Shown piece after piece: positions 15,703 through 22,514 of a stretch of DNA of 25,371 nucleotides. Below the pieces are notes generated by a model. The model searched no databases and was not told the origin of the DNA. It worked only from the letters and a program-made list of their open reading frames with translations. A program made the position numbers and the translations under genes. Numbering within the stretch: position 1 is the stretch's first letter; every line of letters begins with the position of its first letter. The stretch is from Phycisphaerae bacterium (GTDB lineage: Bacteria; Planctomycetota; Phycisphaerae; Phycisphaerales; SM1A02). The stretch spans positions 1 to 25,371 of the forward strand of contig VGXJ01000002.1 of NCBI GenBank assembly GCA_016873375.1, written 5' to 3'.

Positions 15703-17649
15703 CTAACGACCGACGGAGCGATGCCGCTTGATCGCGATCGCGAGCAGGCTGACATCCGCGGGATTGATGCCGGCAAGCCGACCCGCCTGGCCAAGCGTGG
15801 CCGGACGGAACTTGCGGAGCACCTCCACGGCCTCGCCACGCAAGCCAGTCACCCCCGAGGGATCGAGATCCATCGGCACACTCACCCGCTCGTGATCCTG
15901 CGCACGCCGGATGTCGCTGTGCATGCGCGTGATGTACCCCTCGTAGCGCACCTCGGTCATGGCCTTGGAGGCCAGTGCCACATCATCGATGCCCAGCGCA
16001 TGGGCGAAGGCCTCGTCAGTCGTCGCCGGATCGAGCGCAACAGGCCGCAGCGCCCGGCCCGATGCGGTCTTCGGATCGAGCCGTGTGCGCAGTGCCGCGA
16101 GCGCGGCCTGCGCAGCCTCGAAGGTGTGCCAGTGATGGTCGGCGATCAACCCCCAGGACCACGCATCGCGCGTGAGCCGATCGGCCGCGTTGTCGGCTCG
16201 CAGCAGCAAGCGATGCTCGGCCCGGCTGGTGAACATGCGGTACGGCTCACGCGGCACCTTGGTCACCAAGTCATCCATCATCACGCCGATGTACGCCTGT
16301 TCGCGGCCAAGCCGCACCGCGTCATGGCCCCGCACCCGCCGCGCGGCATTCAAGCCTGCGAGGAGCCCCTGCGCACCCGCTTCCTCGTAACCACTGGTGC
16401 CGTTGATCTGCCCAGCCAGGAACAGGCCGCGCACGAGCTTGGTCTCGCCGGTCGCATCGATCTGGTGCGGCCAGACCATGTCGTACTCGACGGCGTATCC
16501 GTACTTGAGGATCGTTGCCCGCTCGCACCCAGCCAAGCCACGCACGATCCGCTCCTGCACCGCGGCCGGAAGGCTCGTGCTCAGTCCGTTGCAATAGACC
16601 TCATCCGTATGCAGGCTCTCGGGCTCAAGGAAGACATGATGGCTATCGCGATCGGCGAATCGCACCACCTTGTCCTCCAGGCTCGGGCAGTAGCGAGGCC
16701 CGCACTCCGCTTCGACCTCGCCTGCGTACATGGGCGCGAGGTGCAGGTTGTCGCGGATCAGCTGGTGCATCCATGGCGTGGTCTGCGTGGCACGGCACTC
16801 GACTTGCCGAAGCGCAGGAAATCCCGCGCGGTCGGTCGTTTCGCTGAATGGCTCGGGCCGGGCATCGCCAAGCTGCGGCGGCAGGGACTCCCAATCGATC
16901 GATCCACGGGCTAGGCGCGGCGGCGTTCCGGTCTTGAGCCGGCCGAGCTCGAAGCCGAGCGCACGCAGCGTGGCGCTGACCGGCACGGCAGCACCCTCGC
17001 CGATGCGACCGCCGACGACCTTCTCCTGGCCCGTGTGCATGAGGGCGCGCATGAAGGTGCCTGTCGTCAGTACGCAGGCGCCGCAACGGAGCGTGGTCGG
17101 GCCATGCGCTCGCGGGCTGCGACGGGCGCCCTCGCCGTACGGAGCCCTTGCGAGTTGGTTGCCCGGGGCGTTGGCTTCGATCGCCGAGTCATCGGCGACG
17201 ACCGCGCAAGCCCCCTTCGCGAGTACTGCCCCAACGATGGCGCCGTCCACGACCTCGAAGCCATCGACGGTGCCCTCGATCACGGTGATCTCGGGATCAC
17301 ACGCCATCAAGCGCTGCACTTCGGCGGCGTAGGCGTGCTTGTCGCACTGTGCACGGGGTCCGCGCACGGCGGCACCCTTGGAGGTGTTGAGCATCTTGAA
17401 CATGATGCCGGTGGCGTCGGTCGCACGACCCATGAGCCCACCGAGCGCATCGATCTCGCGCACCATCTGCCCCTTGGCCAAGCCACCGATCGCAGGGTTG
17501 CAGCTCATCGCACCGATGCGCGAGGCATCCATCGTCACCAGCGCGACCCGCCCGCCGCCATGCGCGCGGAGCACCATGGCCGCGGCATGCGCTGCCTCGG
17601 TGCCCGCGTGGCCACCTCCGATCACGACGACATCACACGACAGATCCAC
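15703..17649 (-). CDS. mnmG: tRNA uridine-5-carboxymethylaminomethyl modification enzyme MnmG, about 648 aa
   Basis: MnmG (GidA), the FAD-binding partner of MnmE, forms (carboxymethyl)aminomethyl-uridine at wobble position 34 of certain tRNAs. The dinucleotide-binding motif VVVIGGGHAGTEAAHAAA is near the N-terminus. Further family motifs are NPAIGGLAKG, KGAAVRGPRAQCDKHAY, RLKTGTPPRL, the long GQINGTSGYEEAGAQGLLAG signature, and YRMFTSRAEHRLLLRADNA. The C-terminal helical domain is complete (YEGYITR, LAGINPADVS). The frame opens at ATG 17706, which would overlap the divergent aminopeptidase start. GTG 17649 gives the usual family N-terminus and has TATCCT 6 bases upstream, so I prefer it. tRNA-Thr lies 15 bases downstream. 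MnmE is not in the window. Confidence 0.95.
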   Translation of the reverse strand: MDLSCDVVVIGGGHAGTEAAHAAAMVLRAHGGGRVALVTMDASRIGAMSCNPAIGGLAKGQMVREIDALGGLMGRATDATGIMFKMLNTSKGAAVRGPRAQCDKHAYAAEVQRLMACDPEITVIEGTVDGFEVVDGAIVGAVLAKGACAVVADDSAIEANAPGNQLARAPYGEGARRSPRAHGPTTLRCGACVLTTGTFMRALMHTGQEKVVGGRIGEGAAVPVSATLRALGFELGRLKTGTPPRLARGSIDWESLPPQLGDARPEPFSETTDRAGFPALRQVECRATQTTPWMHQLIRDNLHLAPMYAGEVEAECGPRYCPSLEDKVVRFADRDSHHVFLEPESLHTDEVYCNGLSTSLPAAVQERIVRGLAGCERATILKYGYAVEYDMVWPHQIDATGETKLVRGLFLAGQINGTSGYEEAGAQGLLAGLNAARRVRGHDAVRLGREQAYIGVMMDDLVTKVPREPYRMFTSRAEHRLLLRADNAADRLTRDAWSWGLIADHHWHTFEAAQAALAALRTRLDPKTASGRALRPVALDPATTDEAFAHALGIDDVALASKAMTEVRYEGYITRMHSDIRRAQDHERVSVPMDLDPSGVTGLRGEAVEVLRKFRPATLGQAGRLAGINPADVSLLAIAIKRHRSVGR

Positions 17650-17655
17650 AGGAGA

Positions 17656-17661
17656 AGGATA
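17656..17661 (-). promoter_or_regulatory. mnmG: Putative -10 (TATCCT) for mnmG
   Basis: TATCCT on minus ends 6 bases before the GTG at 17649, and no Shine-Dalgarno is present. It supports the shorter MnmG and leaves 55 bases between the divergent start codons for both promoters. Confidence 0.45.
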
Positions 17662-17690
17662 GTGCGCCGATCCCTCCGTTCCCGCATGGC

Positions 17691-17696
17691 TAGCAT
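17691..17696 (+). promoter_or_regulatory. Putative -10 (TAGCAT) for the leucyl aminopeptidase gene
   Basis: TAGCAT ends 8 bases before the ATG at 17705, and no Shine-Dalgarno is visible. No clear -35 was found. Confidence 0.4.
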
Positions 17697-17704
17697 TCGC
17701 GACC

Positions 17705-19153
17705 ATGTTCCAGTCGATCGCCGTCCGTCAGGTCCGTTCCGCGCTCCAAGTCGCTTTCGTCTTCAGCGACGATCGAACGCCGCCATCGAAGGAGCCCGCG
17801 GTCGCGGCAAGCGTGAGCGCGGCGTTCGCGAGCCCGGGGTTCCGTGCCGATGCCGGCGAGTGCCTGCTGGTGGGCCACGCGAGCCTGGTTGTCGGCCTCG
17901 GCACCAGGAAGGACCTGACCGCATCGGGGGTACGCACGATCGGAGCCAAGCTTGCCAAGTGGCTCGACCGGGCCGCCCCCGCAGCCATCGCGCTGCACGC
18001 CCCGGTGCAACTGCAGGCGCACGCCGCCTCGCTCGCCGAGGGCATCGCCATCGCGCAGTGGCGCTTCGATGAGCTCGATGGCCGGGCCACGCGCAAGGAG
18101 GCGCGTCGCGGCGCGCTCGCGATCTGGACTGACGCCGCCAAGACCCGCGAAGCGATCGAGCGAGGCCTGGTCGTGGCCGATGCGGTCAACGCTGCGCGGC
18201 GTTTCGGGGCAACGCCGCCCAACATCTGCAATCCCCAATGGGTCGATGCGCAGGCCCGCGCACTCGCCCGCAAGGCGGGCCTCAAGCACCGCGTGATCGA
18301 CTTCCGCCAGGCGCAGAAACTCGGCATGGGCGGGCTTGTCAATGTGGGCAAGGGCTCCGCCGCCAAGCCCTGCATCACGGTGCTCGAGCATGCACCGCGC
18401 CGGCTCTCAGGTCGTGCGCGCGGCAAGCACCTGGTGCTCATCGGCAAGACACTGACCTACGACACCGGCGGCTACAGCCTCAAGGTCAACAATGGCATGA
18501 AGGGGATGAAGTATGACAAGATGGGTGGCGCCGCCGTGCTCGGCGCGATGCAGGCCATCGCGGCGCTCGACCTGCCCGTGCGCGTGACGGCGGTGCTGGG
18601 TGCTGCCGAGAACATGGTCAACGGCGAGTCGTACCGCCCTGATGACATCATCACCATGCACAACGGCGTGACCGTCGAGGTCACCAACACCGATGCCGAG
18701 GGGCGCTTGGTGCTGGCCGATGCCATGAGCTGGGCATGCCGCACGCTCAAGCCGACCCACCTCATCGATCTTGCCACCCTCACCGGCGGTGTGGTCACGG
18801 CGCTCGGGCACTTCAGCGCGGGCCTCTTCTGCAACGATCCGTCGCTTCGAGCGGGCATCGAGCAGAGTGCAGCCGCGACCGGCGAGAAGGTCTGGGCCCT
18901 GCCGCTCTGGCCTGAGCACCGCGACTACATGCGCGGCCAGCACGCCGACCTGATCAACAGCAATCCTTCGCGGATGGCGCATCCGATCCAGGGCGCTGCG
19001 TTCCTCTCGTTCTTCGTCGATGATGCCCTGCCCTGGGCCCACTTGGACATCGCCGGCGTGGCCAACAGCGAAGCAGCAACGGATCTCTGTGCTGCCGGCC
19101 CCACCGGCTGGGGCGTGCGCCTGCTCGTCGACTGGGTCCGCGGACAGGGGTGA
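17705..19153 (+). CDS. pepA: M17 family leucyl aminopeptidase, 482 aa
   Basis: A cytoplasmic dinuclear metallopeptidase that removes N-terminal residues. The N-terminal macrodomain-like part (1 to about 165) is divergent. The catalytic domain is well kept: Lys248 and Asp253 in the GKTLTYDTGGYSLK segment, catalytic Lys260, Asp271 in MKYDKMGG, and Asp330-Glu332-Arg334 in NTDAEGR. These match the five metal ligands plus catalytic Lys and Arg of E. coli PepA and bovine LAP. In the first motif GKT-LTYD replaces the usual GKG-xTFD, a mild variation. Length is typical. The gene is divergent from mnmG and converges on the 193-aa gene 13 bases away. E. coli PepA also binds DNA; nothing here shows whether this one does. 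Confidence 0.92.
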   Translation: MFQSIAVRQVRSALQVAFVFSDDRTPPSKEPAVAASVSAAFASPGFRADAGECLLVGHASLVVGLGTRKDLTASGVRTIGAKLAKWLDRAAPAAIALHAPVQLQAHAASLAEGIAIAQWRFDELDGRATRKEARRGALAIWTDAAKTREAIERGLVVADAVNAARRFGATPPNICNPQWVDAQARALARKAGLKHRVIDFRQAQKLGMGGLVNVGKGSAAKPCITVLEHAPRRLSGRARGKHLVLIGKTLTYDTGGYSLKVNNGMKGMKYDKMGGAAVLGAMQAIAALDLPVRVTAVLGAAENMVNGESYRPDDIITMHNGVTVEVTNTDAEGRLVLADAMSWACRTLKPTHLIDLATLTGGVVTALGHFSAGLFCNDPSLRAGIEQSAAATGEKVWALPLWPEHRDYMRGQHADLINSNPSRMAHPIQGAAFLSFFVDDALPWAHLDIAGVANSEAATDLCAAGPTGWGVRLLVDWVRGQG

Positions 19154-19166
19154 TCGCACGGCGCCG

Positions 19167-19748
19167 TCAGGCGTCGGGCTTGAGGTGGCTCATCAGTTCA
19201 AGCACCTGCTGCGCCAGCGCAGGCGTGCCGCAGTAGATCGTGAGCTCGCCGGGGGGGAGCACCTCCATCACCAGTGATGTTCCCGTCGTCGCGATGCCGA
19301 TGCCGTGGGCCTGCTCCGATCCTGCCTCAAGCACGCATCGCGCGAGCGCGCGCAGCACGTGATGGTCACCCTGCTCGAAGACGATCGGATCACGACGGTT
19401 CAGTTCGACGCTCGCGCTGCCATCGATCGCCGCCCATTGCTCGTGCTTGGCCATCGGCTCGCTGACCGCTTCAAAGACCTGCTTCCACTTGCCCACGGGG
19501 AAGACGAGCACCTCCTGCAGGTGCAACTTGTGGGCGATCGCTTCCACGAACTCCGCCATGCGGACGCGCGACATGCTCTTGATGCCGGCCGGCAAGCTTG
19601 CCGCGCGCGGGTGGTCCTTGGCCGCGATGTCGATGACCGGTGCGCCTTCCTCAAGAGCCACACGGAAAATGGCCGGGCCGTCCCCGGCCTCGATGACGCC
19701 ACGGGGAGCGAGCTGTTTCCACGCCAAGTCGAAGTCGACGAAGTCCAC
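19167..19748 (-). CDS. Hypothetical protein, 193 aa
   Basis: Not recognised. It is probably cytoplasmic: no signal peptide and no membrane segment. The N-terminal half is mixed alpha/beta with a VDFVDFDLAWKQLAPRG start and an AIFRVALEEGAPVIDIAAKD strand-like segment. The middle has a helix-rich AEFVEAIAHKLHLQEVLVFP block. The C-terminal half has HHVLRALARCVLEAG and ends GELTIYCGTPALAQQVLELM. Cysteines are few and no catalytic motif stands out. The frame continues far upstream, but GTG 19748 follows a good Shine-Dalgarno (AGAAGGGAA, 7 bases away). A -10-like TAGACT lies at 19780-19775, giving a leader of about 20 bases. It diverges from the phosphatase gene (76-base gap). Confidence 0.7.
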   Translation of the reverse strand: MDFVDFDLAWKQLAPRGVIEAGDGPAIFRVALEEGAPVIDIAAKDHPRAASLPAGIKSMSRVRMAEFVEAIAHKLHLQEVLVFPVGKWKQVFEAVSEPMAKHEQWAAIDGSASVELNRRDPIVFEQGDHHVLRALARCVLEAGSEQAHGIGIATTGTSLVMEVLPPGELTIYCGTPALAQQVLELMSHLKPDA

Positions 19749-19774
19749 GCGGTGGTTCCCTTCTGGGCGCGTGC

Positions 19775-19780
19775 AGTCTA
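19775..19780 (-). promoter_or_regulatory. Putative -10 (TAGACT) for the 193-aa gene
   Basis: TAGACT on minus is 26 bases before the GTG at 19748. The transcript would therefore have a short leader that includes the Shine-Dalgarno, unlike the leaderless genes around it. Confidence 0.35.
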
Positions 19781-19811
19781 GAGGGCGGGTGCAGCATCGT
19801 CGACGCGGGAC

Positions 19812-19817
19812 TACATT
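19812..19817 (+). promoter_or_regulatory. Putative -10 (TACATT) for the phosphatase/rpiB operon
   Basis: TACATT ends 7 bases before the GTG at 19825. No Shine-Dalgarno precedes the GTG. No -35 is obvious. Confidence 0.45.
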
Positions 19818-19824
19818 CATTCGC

Positions 19825-20280
19825 GTGAAGACGATCCTGTTCGTGTGCACCGGCAACACCTGCCGATCGCCGATGGCCGAGGCCATCGCGCGGCATGCCG
19901 CCGGACAGGGCCGCCTTCCCAGCGGATCGGCACTGTTCGTGGGCAGCGCAGGGGTGGGTGCGTGGGACGGCCAACCGCCAACCCCTGAGGCAGTGCGAGC
20001 CCTGCGCAGCATGGGCATCGACCATGCCGGTCGCAGCAAGCCCCTGAGCCGCGAGATGATCGAGAAGGCCGATCTGATCCTCTGCATGACCCGCAGCCAT
20101 GTCGAGGCCGCGCGTCGACTGGTGGCTGATCGGCCTGCACTCAAGGACCGGATCCAACTGCTCGATCCGGCCGGCGACGTGGCCGATCCGATCGGCATGG
20201 GCCAAGAGGCCTACGACGACCTGGCCCGCAATTTGGCCGAGTTGATCCCCAGCCGGATCTCTGCCATGCTCCCGCCATGA
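19825..20280 (+). CDS. Low-molecular-weight protein phosphatase, YwlE-like, 151 aa
   Basis: LMW-PTP fold enzyme with a phosphocysteine intermediate. The P-loop is CTGNTCRSP with nucleophile Cys8 and Arg14, and the catalytic acid is Asp121 in DVADPIG. The loop is identical to that of Bacillus subtilis YwlE. In YwlE the threonine of this loop (Thr11, here Thr12) favours phospho-arginine over phospho-tyrosine, which usually has a branched hydrophobic residue there. The C-terminal DPIGMGQEAYDDLARNL also parallels YwlE. The pairing with rpiB is the same as in Bacillus (ywlE-ywlF). Arginine-phosphatase activity is therefore a reasonable inference; the matching McsB kinase is not in the window. The start is GTG 19825, leaderless type. 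It overlaps rpiB by ATGA. Confidence 0.88.
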   Translation: MKTILFVCTGNTCRSPMAEAIARHAAGQGRLPSGSALFVGSAGVGAWDGQPPTPEAVRALRSMGIDHAGRSKPLSREMIEKADLILCMTRSHVEAARRLVADRPALKDRIQLLDPAGDVADPIGMGQEAYDDLARNLAELIPSRISAMLPP

Positions 20281-20732
20281 GGATCTCGCTCGGCTCGGAT
20301 CATCGCGGTGTCTCGCTCGTCCAGTCCTTCGTGGCGCAACTGCGCAGCGCGGGCCACGACCCGGTGGTGCTCGGCGAGTGCAGCGGCGCATCGTGCGACT
20401 ATCCGGACATCGCGTGGCTTGTGGCCAATGCGGTCGCCCGCGGCGAATCCGAGCGTGGCATCCTCGTCTGCGGCACAGGCATCGGCATGTGCATCGCTGC
20501 GAACAAGGTCGACGGGATCCGAGCCGCACTCGCCAGCGATGAACTCGCCGCGCAACTTTCCCGCAGCCACAACGACGCGAATGTGCTCTGCCTGTCAGCC
20601 GACCTGATCGGTCCGATCCTGGCGAAGCGCATCCTCGACGTGTGGATGTCCACCGCATTCGAGGGCGGTCGCCATGAACGCCGCCTCGCCAAGATCACGC
20701 GCATCGAGCACGGAGAGAGTCCGTCTGCCTGA
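20277..20732 (+). CDS. rpiB: Ribose-5-phosphate isomerase B, 151 aa
   Basis: Interconverts ribulose 5-phosphate and ribose 5-phosphate in the pentose phosphate pathway. Family motifs are complete: GSDHRG (D8, H9) at the N-terminus, DYPDIA at 41-46, the catalytic Cys65 in VCGTGIGM, the ANKVDGIRAAL segment, His98 in SRSHNDANVLCL, and the C-terminal FEGGRHERRL phosphate-binding region. Length is typical. ATG overlaps the stop of the phosphatase gene (ATGA), so translation is probably coupled. The gene ends 10 bases from a convergent small membrane-protein gene. Confidence 0.95.
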   Translation: MRISLGSDHRGVSLVQSFVAQLRSAGHDPVVLGECSGASCDYPDIAWLVANAVARGESERGILVCGTGIGMCIAANKVDGIRAALASDELAAQLSRSHNDANVLCLSADLIGPILAKRILDVWMSTAFEGGRHERRLAKITRIEHGESPSA

Positions 20733-20742
20733 CCAATCCTGA

Positions 20743-21114
20743 TCAAGCCTGCACGGGCTCGGGCTCCGGGACCAACGGCTTGATCCAGGCGCCCTGCGCA
20801 TCGTGCCGGGCATCGCACGCCCCGCACCGGATCTCCCCTGTTCGCCCCGAGACGGCCGAGAGCGCCGCCGCACCGCACTCGGGGCAGAGCCCCTTGTCAA
20901 GCCGTGCGCGGTTCCATCGCTTTTCGATCGTCCGAAGCACGAAGCCGAGCACATTGAAGAAAAGCAGTCCGAAGATCGAGATGAAGAGCAGCGCCAGTGT
21001 GGCCGGAGGGAAGATGAAGACGAACAGGAATGCGATCCCGAAGGCCGCGAGGTAGATGCCGAAGACGGCGTAGCCATATGCGCGATTGAGTTGGCGCAGA
21101 AGCCTCAGGATCAT
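20743..21114 (-). CDS. Small membrane protein with C-terminal zinc ribbon, 123 aa
   Basis: Not recognised as a named family. Residues about 12-62 hold two long hydrophobic segments (YGYAVFGIYLAAFGIAFLF and ATLALLFISIFGLLFFNVLG). A basic stretch (RTIEKRWNRARLDKG) follows, suggesting the tail is cytoplasmic. The tail has a zinc-ribbon signature, CPECG then CGAC 20 residues later. The composition resembles the tail of the larger membrane protein at 14264-15472, but the proteins are otherwise different. The ATG at 21114 follows a run of C and no Shine-Dalgarno. TAGACT lies 6 bases upstream, so a leaderless start is likely. Confidence 0.7.
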   Translation of the reverse strand: MILRLLRQLNRAYGYAVFGIYLAAFGIAFLFVFIFPPATLALLFISIFGLLFFNVLGFVLRTIEKRWNRARLDKGLCPECGAAALSAVSGRTGEIRCGACDARHDAQGAWIKPLVPEPEPVQA

Positions 21115-21120
21115 GGGGGG

Positions 21121-21126
21121 AGTCTA
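21121..21126 (-). promoter_or_regulatory. Putative -10 (TAGACT) for the small membrane zinc-ribbon gene
   Basis: TAGACT on minus ends 6 bases before the ATG at 21114. The six bases between are all C on the minus strand, which excludes a Shine-Dalgarno site. Confidence 0.45.
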
Positions 21127-21183
21127 GGCCGTTGCACGGCCGATTCCCCGCAGCCACCACAGGTCGTGCCAACGGGCCATCGT

Positions 21184-21189
21184 TACACT
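21184..21189 (+). promoter_or_regulatory. dnaN: Putative -10 (TACACT) for dnaN
   Basis: TACACT lies 57 bases before the dnaN ATG. It would give a leader of about 50 bases carrying the Shine-Dalgarno. No good -35 is visible. It has the same sequence as the divergent -10 at 24074. Confidence 0.35.
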
Positions 21190-21245
21190 ACGGCCGTCCG
21201 GGGTTCGCCCGGCGTTATCGATCCACCGATCCAGCGAGGAAGACC

Positions 21246-22352
21246 ATGAAGATCGTCTGCGACCGCGCCGCCCTGCTTGATGCCTTGGCCATGGCCGCCA
21301 GCGTCGTGCCCAATCGCAGCCCCGCGCCAGTCATGCTCTGCCTGAAGCTCACCGCTGCCGACGGCGTGCTGTCGATCCAGGCGACCGACGGCGAGCTGGG
21401 CCTCACCGTCCACGTCTCGAGTGTGCAGGTGGACGGACCGGGCGAGGCGCTCCTGCCGGCAGACAAGCTCACGCAGATCACACGCGCGTGCGACGACAGC
21501 ACGCTGTCGATCTCGACCGAACGCAACATCACCACGATCAAGGGCCAGCACGCGACCTTCAGGGTCTTCGGCTACGAGCCCCGCGAGTTCCCCGGCGTGC
21601 GGGATGCCAAGGATGCCGGCACCGAGTTTGAGGTAGCCGCCGGCACGCTGCGCCGACTGATCCACCGAACCGCCTTCGCCACGAGCGTCGACAACTCCCG
21701 CTACGCGATCGCCGGCACCCTGCTTGAGCGCAAGGGCCGCAAGTTGCGCATGGTCGCCACGGATGGGCGCCGGCTGGCTGTCGCCCGCGGCGACTGCAGC
21801 GCGCCCGCGGATGGCGATTCGACCTGCATCGTCCCGGCCAAGAGCCTGTCGGTGCTGAATCGGCTTCTCGATGATCCTGATGCCTCCGTCACCGTGAGCC
21901 GCGACCGTAACCGGCTCTCGATCCAGGTTGGCGAGGCCGCCACGCTGGTCTCCAGCCTCGTCGAAGGCACCTTCCCCCCCTTCGAGGATGTGATCCCGAA
22001 GGACCACGACAAGCGCGCCACCTTCGATACGGGCGAGTTCGCGGCGGCGATCCGCCGCGCAGCACTCCTCACGAGCGAAGAAAGCAAGGGCGTTCGACTC
22101 GCCTTCGGCCCGGGCATGCTCCGCCTGTCGAGCCGGGTTCCTGAGATGGGCGAGGCCGACATCGAACTGCCGATCGCCAAGTACGAGGGTGACCCGATCG
22201 AGATCGGCTTCAACCCCGTCTTCATCACGGATGTGCTGAAGATCGCGGACATGCCCGAAGTCATCGTCGAGCTGAAGAGCCCCAACAAGCCCGGCGTGGT
22301 CCGTCTTGGACAGGACTTCGTGTACGTGGTCATGCCTGTCAATGTGGGCTGA
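21246..22352 (+). CDS. dnaN: DNA polymerase III beta subunit (sliding clamp), 368 aa
   Basis: The ring-shaped processivity factor that tethers the replicative polymerase to DNA. The three-domain clamp is complete: MKIVCDRAALLDAL at the N-terminus, FPGVRDA in domain I, RYAIAGTLLE and MVATDGRRLAVAR in domain II, VVSSLVEGTFPPFEDVIP-like sequence (here VSSLVEGTFPPF) in domain III, and a VVMPVNVG C-terminus matching the family's MPVRL-type end. The frame is open further upstream, but ATG 21246 begins the family N-terminus and has AGGA 6 bases before it. It stands alone: neither dnaA nor recF is beside it, unlike many bacteria. A hairpin lies downstream. Confidence 0.97.
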   Translation: MKIVCDRAALLDALAMAASVVPNRSPAPVMLCLKLTAADGVLSIQATDGELGLTVHVSSVQVDGPGEALLPADKLTQITRACDDSTLSISTERNITTIKGQHATFRVFGYEPREFPGVRDAKDAGTEFEVAAGTLRRLIHRTAFATSVDNSRYAIAGTLLERKGRKLRMVATDGRRLAVARGDCSAPADGDSTCIVPAKSLSVLNRLLDDPDASVTVSRDRNRLSIQVGEAATLVSSLVEGTFPPFEDVIPKDHDKRATFDTGEFAAAIRRAALLTSEESKGVRLAFGPGMLRLSSRVPEMGEADIELPIAKYEGDPIEIGFNPVFITDVLKIADMPEVIVELKSPNKPGVVRLGQDFVYVVMPVNVG

Positions 22353-22385
22353 CCTCCCATCCGCGCAGCAACCGTGGCCAGCCCC

Positions 22386-22399
22386 GTCAGGGTGCTGAC
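22386..22399. repeat. Small hairpin downstream of dnaN
   Basis: GTCAG-GGTG-CTGAC is a perfect 5-bp stem, 33 bases after the dnaN stop and just before the longer terminator-like hairpin. Confidence 0.3.
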
Positions 22400-22416
22400 C
22401 CATCATGCCACGAATG

Positions 22417-22450
22417 ACAGCGAGGTGCGCCCATCGGCGCACCCCGCTGT
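22417..22450. terminator. Long hairpin between convergent dnaN and redoxin genes
   Basis: A 15-bp stem (22417-22431 with 22436-22450) has a single A-C mismatch and a CATC loop. It sits in the 162-base gap between convergent stops at 22352 and 22515. T-tracts are poor on both sides, so the mechanism is uncertain, but this is the expected place for a shared terminator. Confidence 0.6.
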
Positions 22451-22514
22451 TGCATTGGACATCAGGTTGGACTGAGATCGCATTCGGCCAGGCCGGGGCG
22501 ACCGTCAGGGGCGA

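Noticed and set aside
15661..16914. Plus-strand open frame antisense to mnmG and the tRNA
   Set aside because: It starts inside the tRNA and mirrors a conserved mnmG; no motif.
19651..20658. Minus-strand open frame across the phosphatase and rpiB genes
   Set aside because: Arg/Cys-rich shadow of two conserved plus-strand genes.
21126..21180. Tiny minus-strand ORF (18 codons) 4 bases after the reverse reading of the dnaN -10
   Set aside because: Too short, wrong spacing, no Shine-Dalgarno; likely chance.
21180..21245. Possible replication origin beside dnaN (TTATCGATCCAC looked like a DnaA box)
   Set aside because: It does not match the TTATNCACA consensus and there is no cluster of boxes; dnaA is absent.
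21183..22442. Minus-strand open frame antisense to dnaN
   Set aside because: Complete dnaN on plus explains the region; the antisense frame has biased composition and no family motif.
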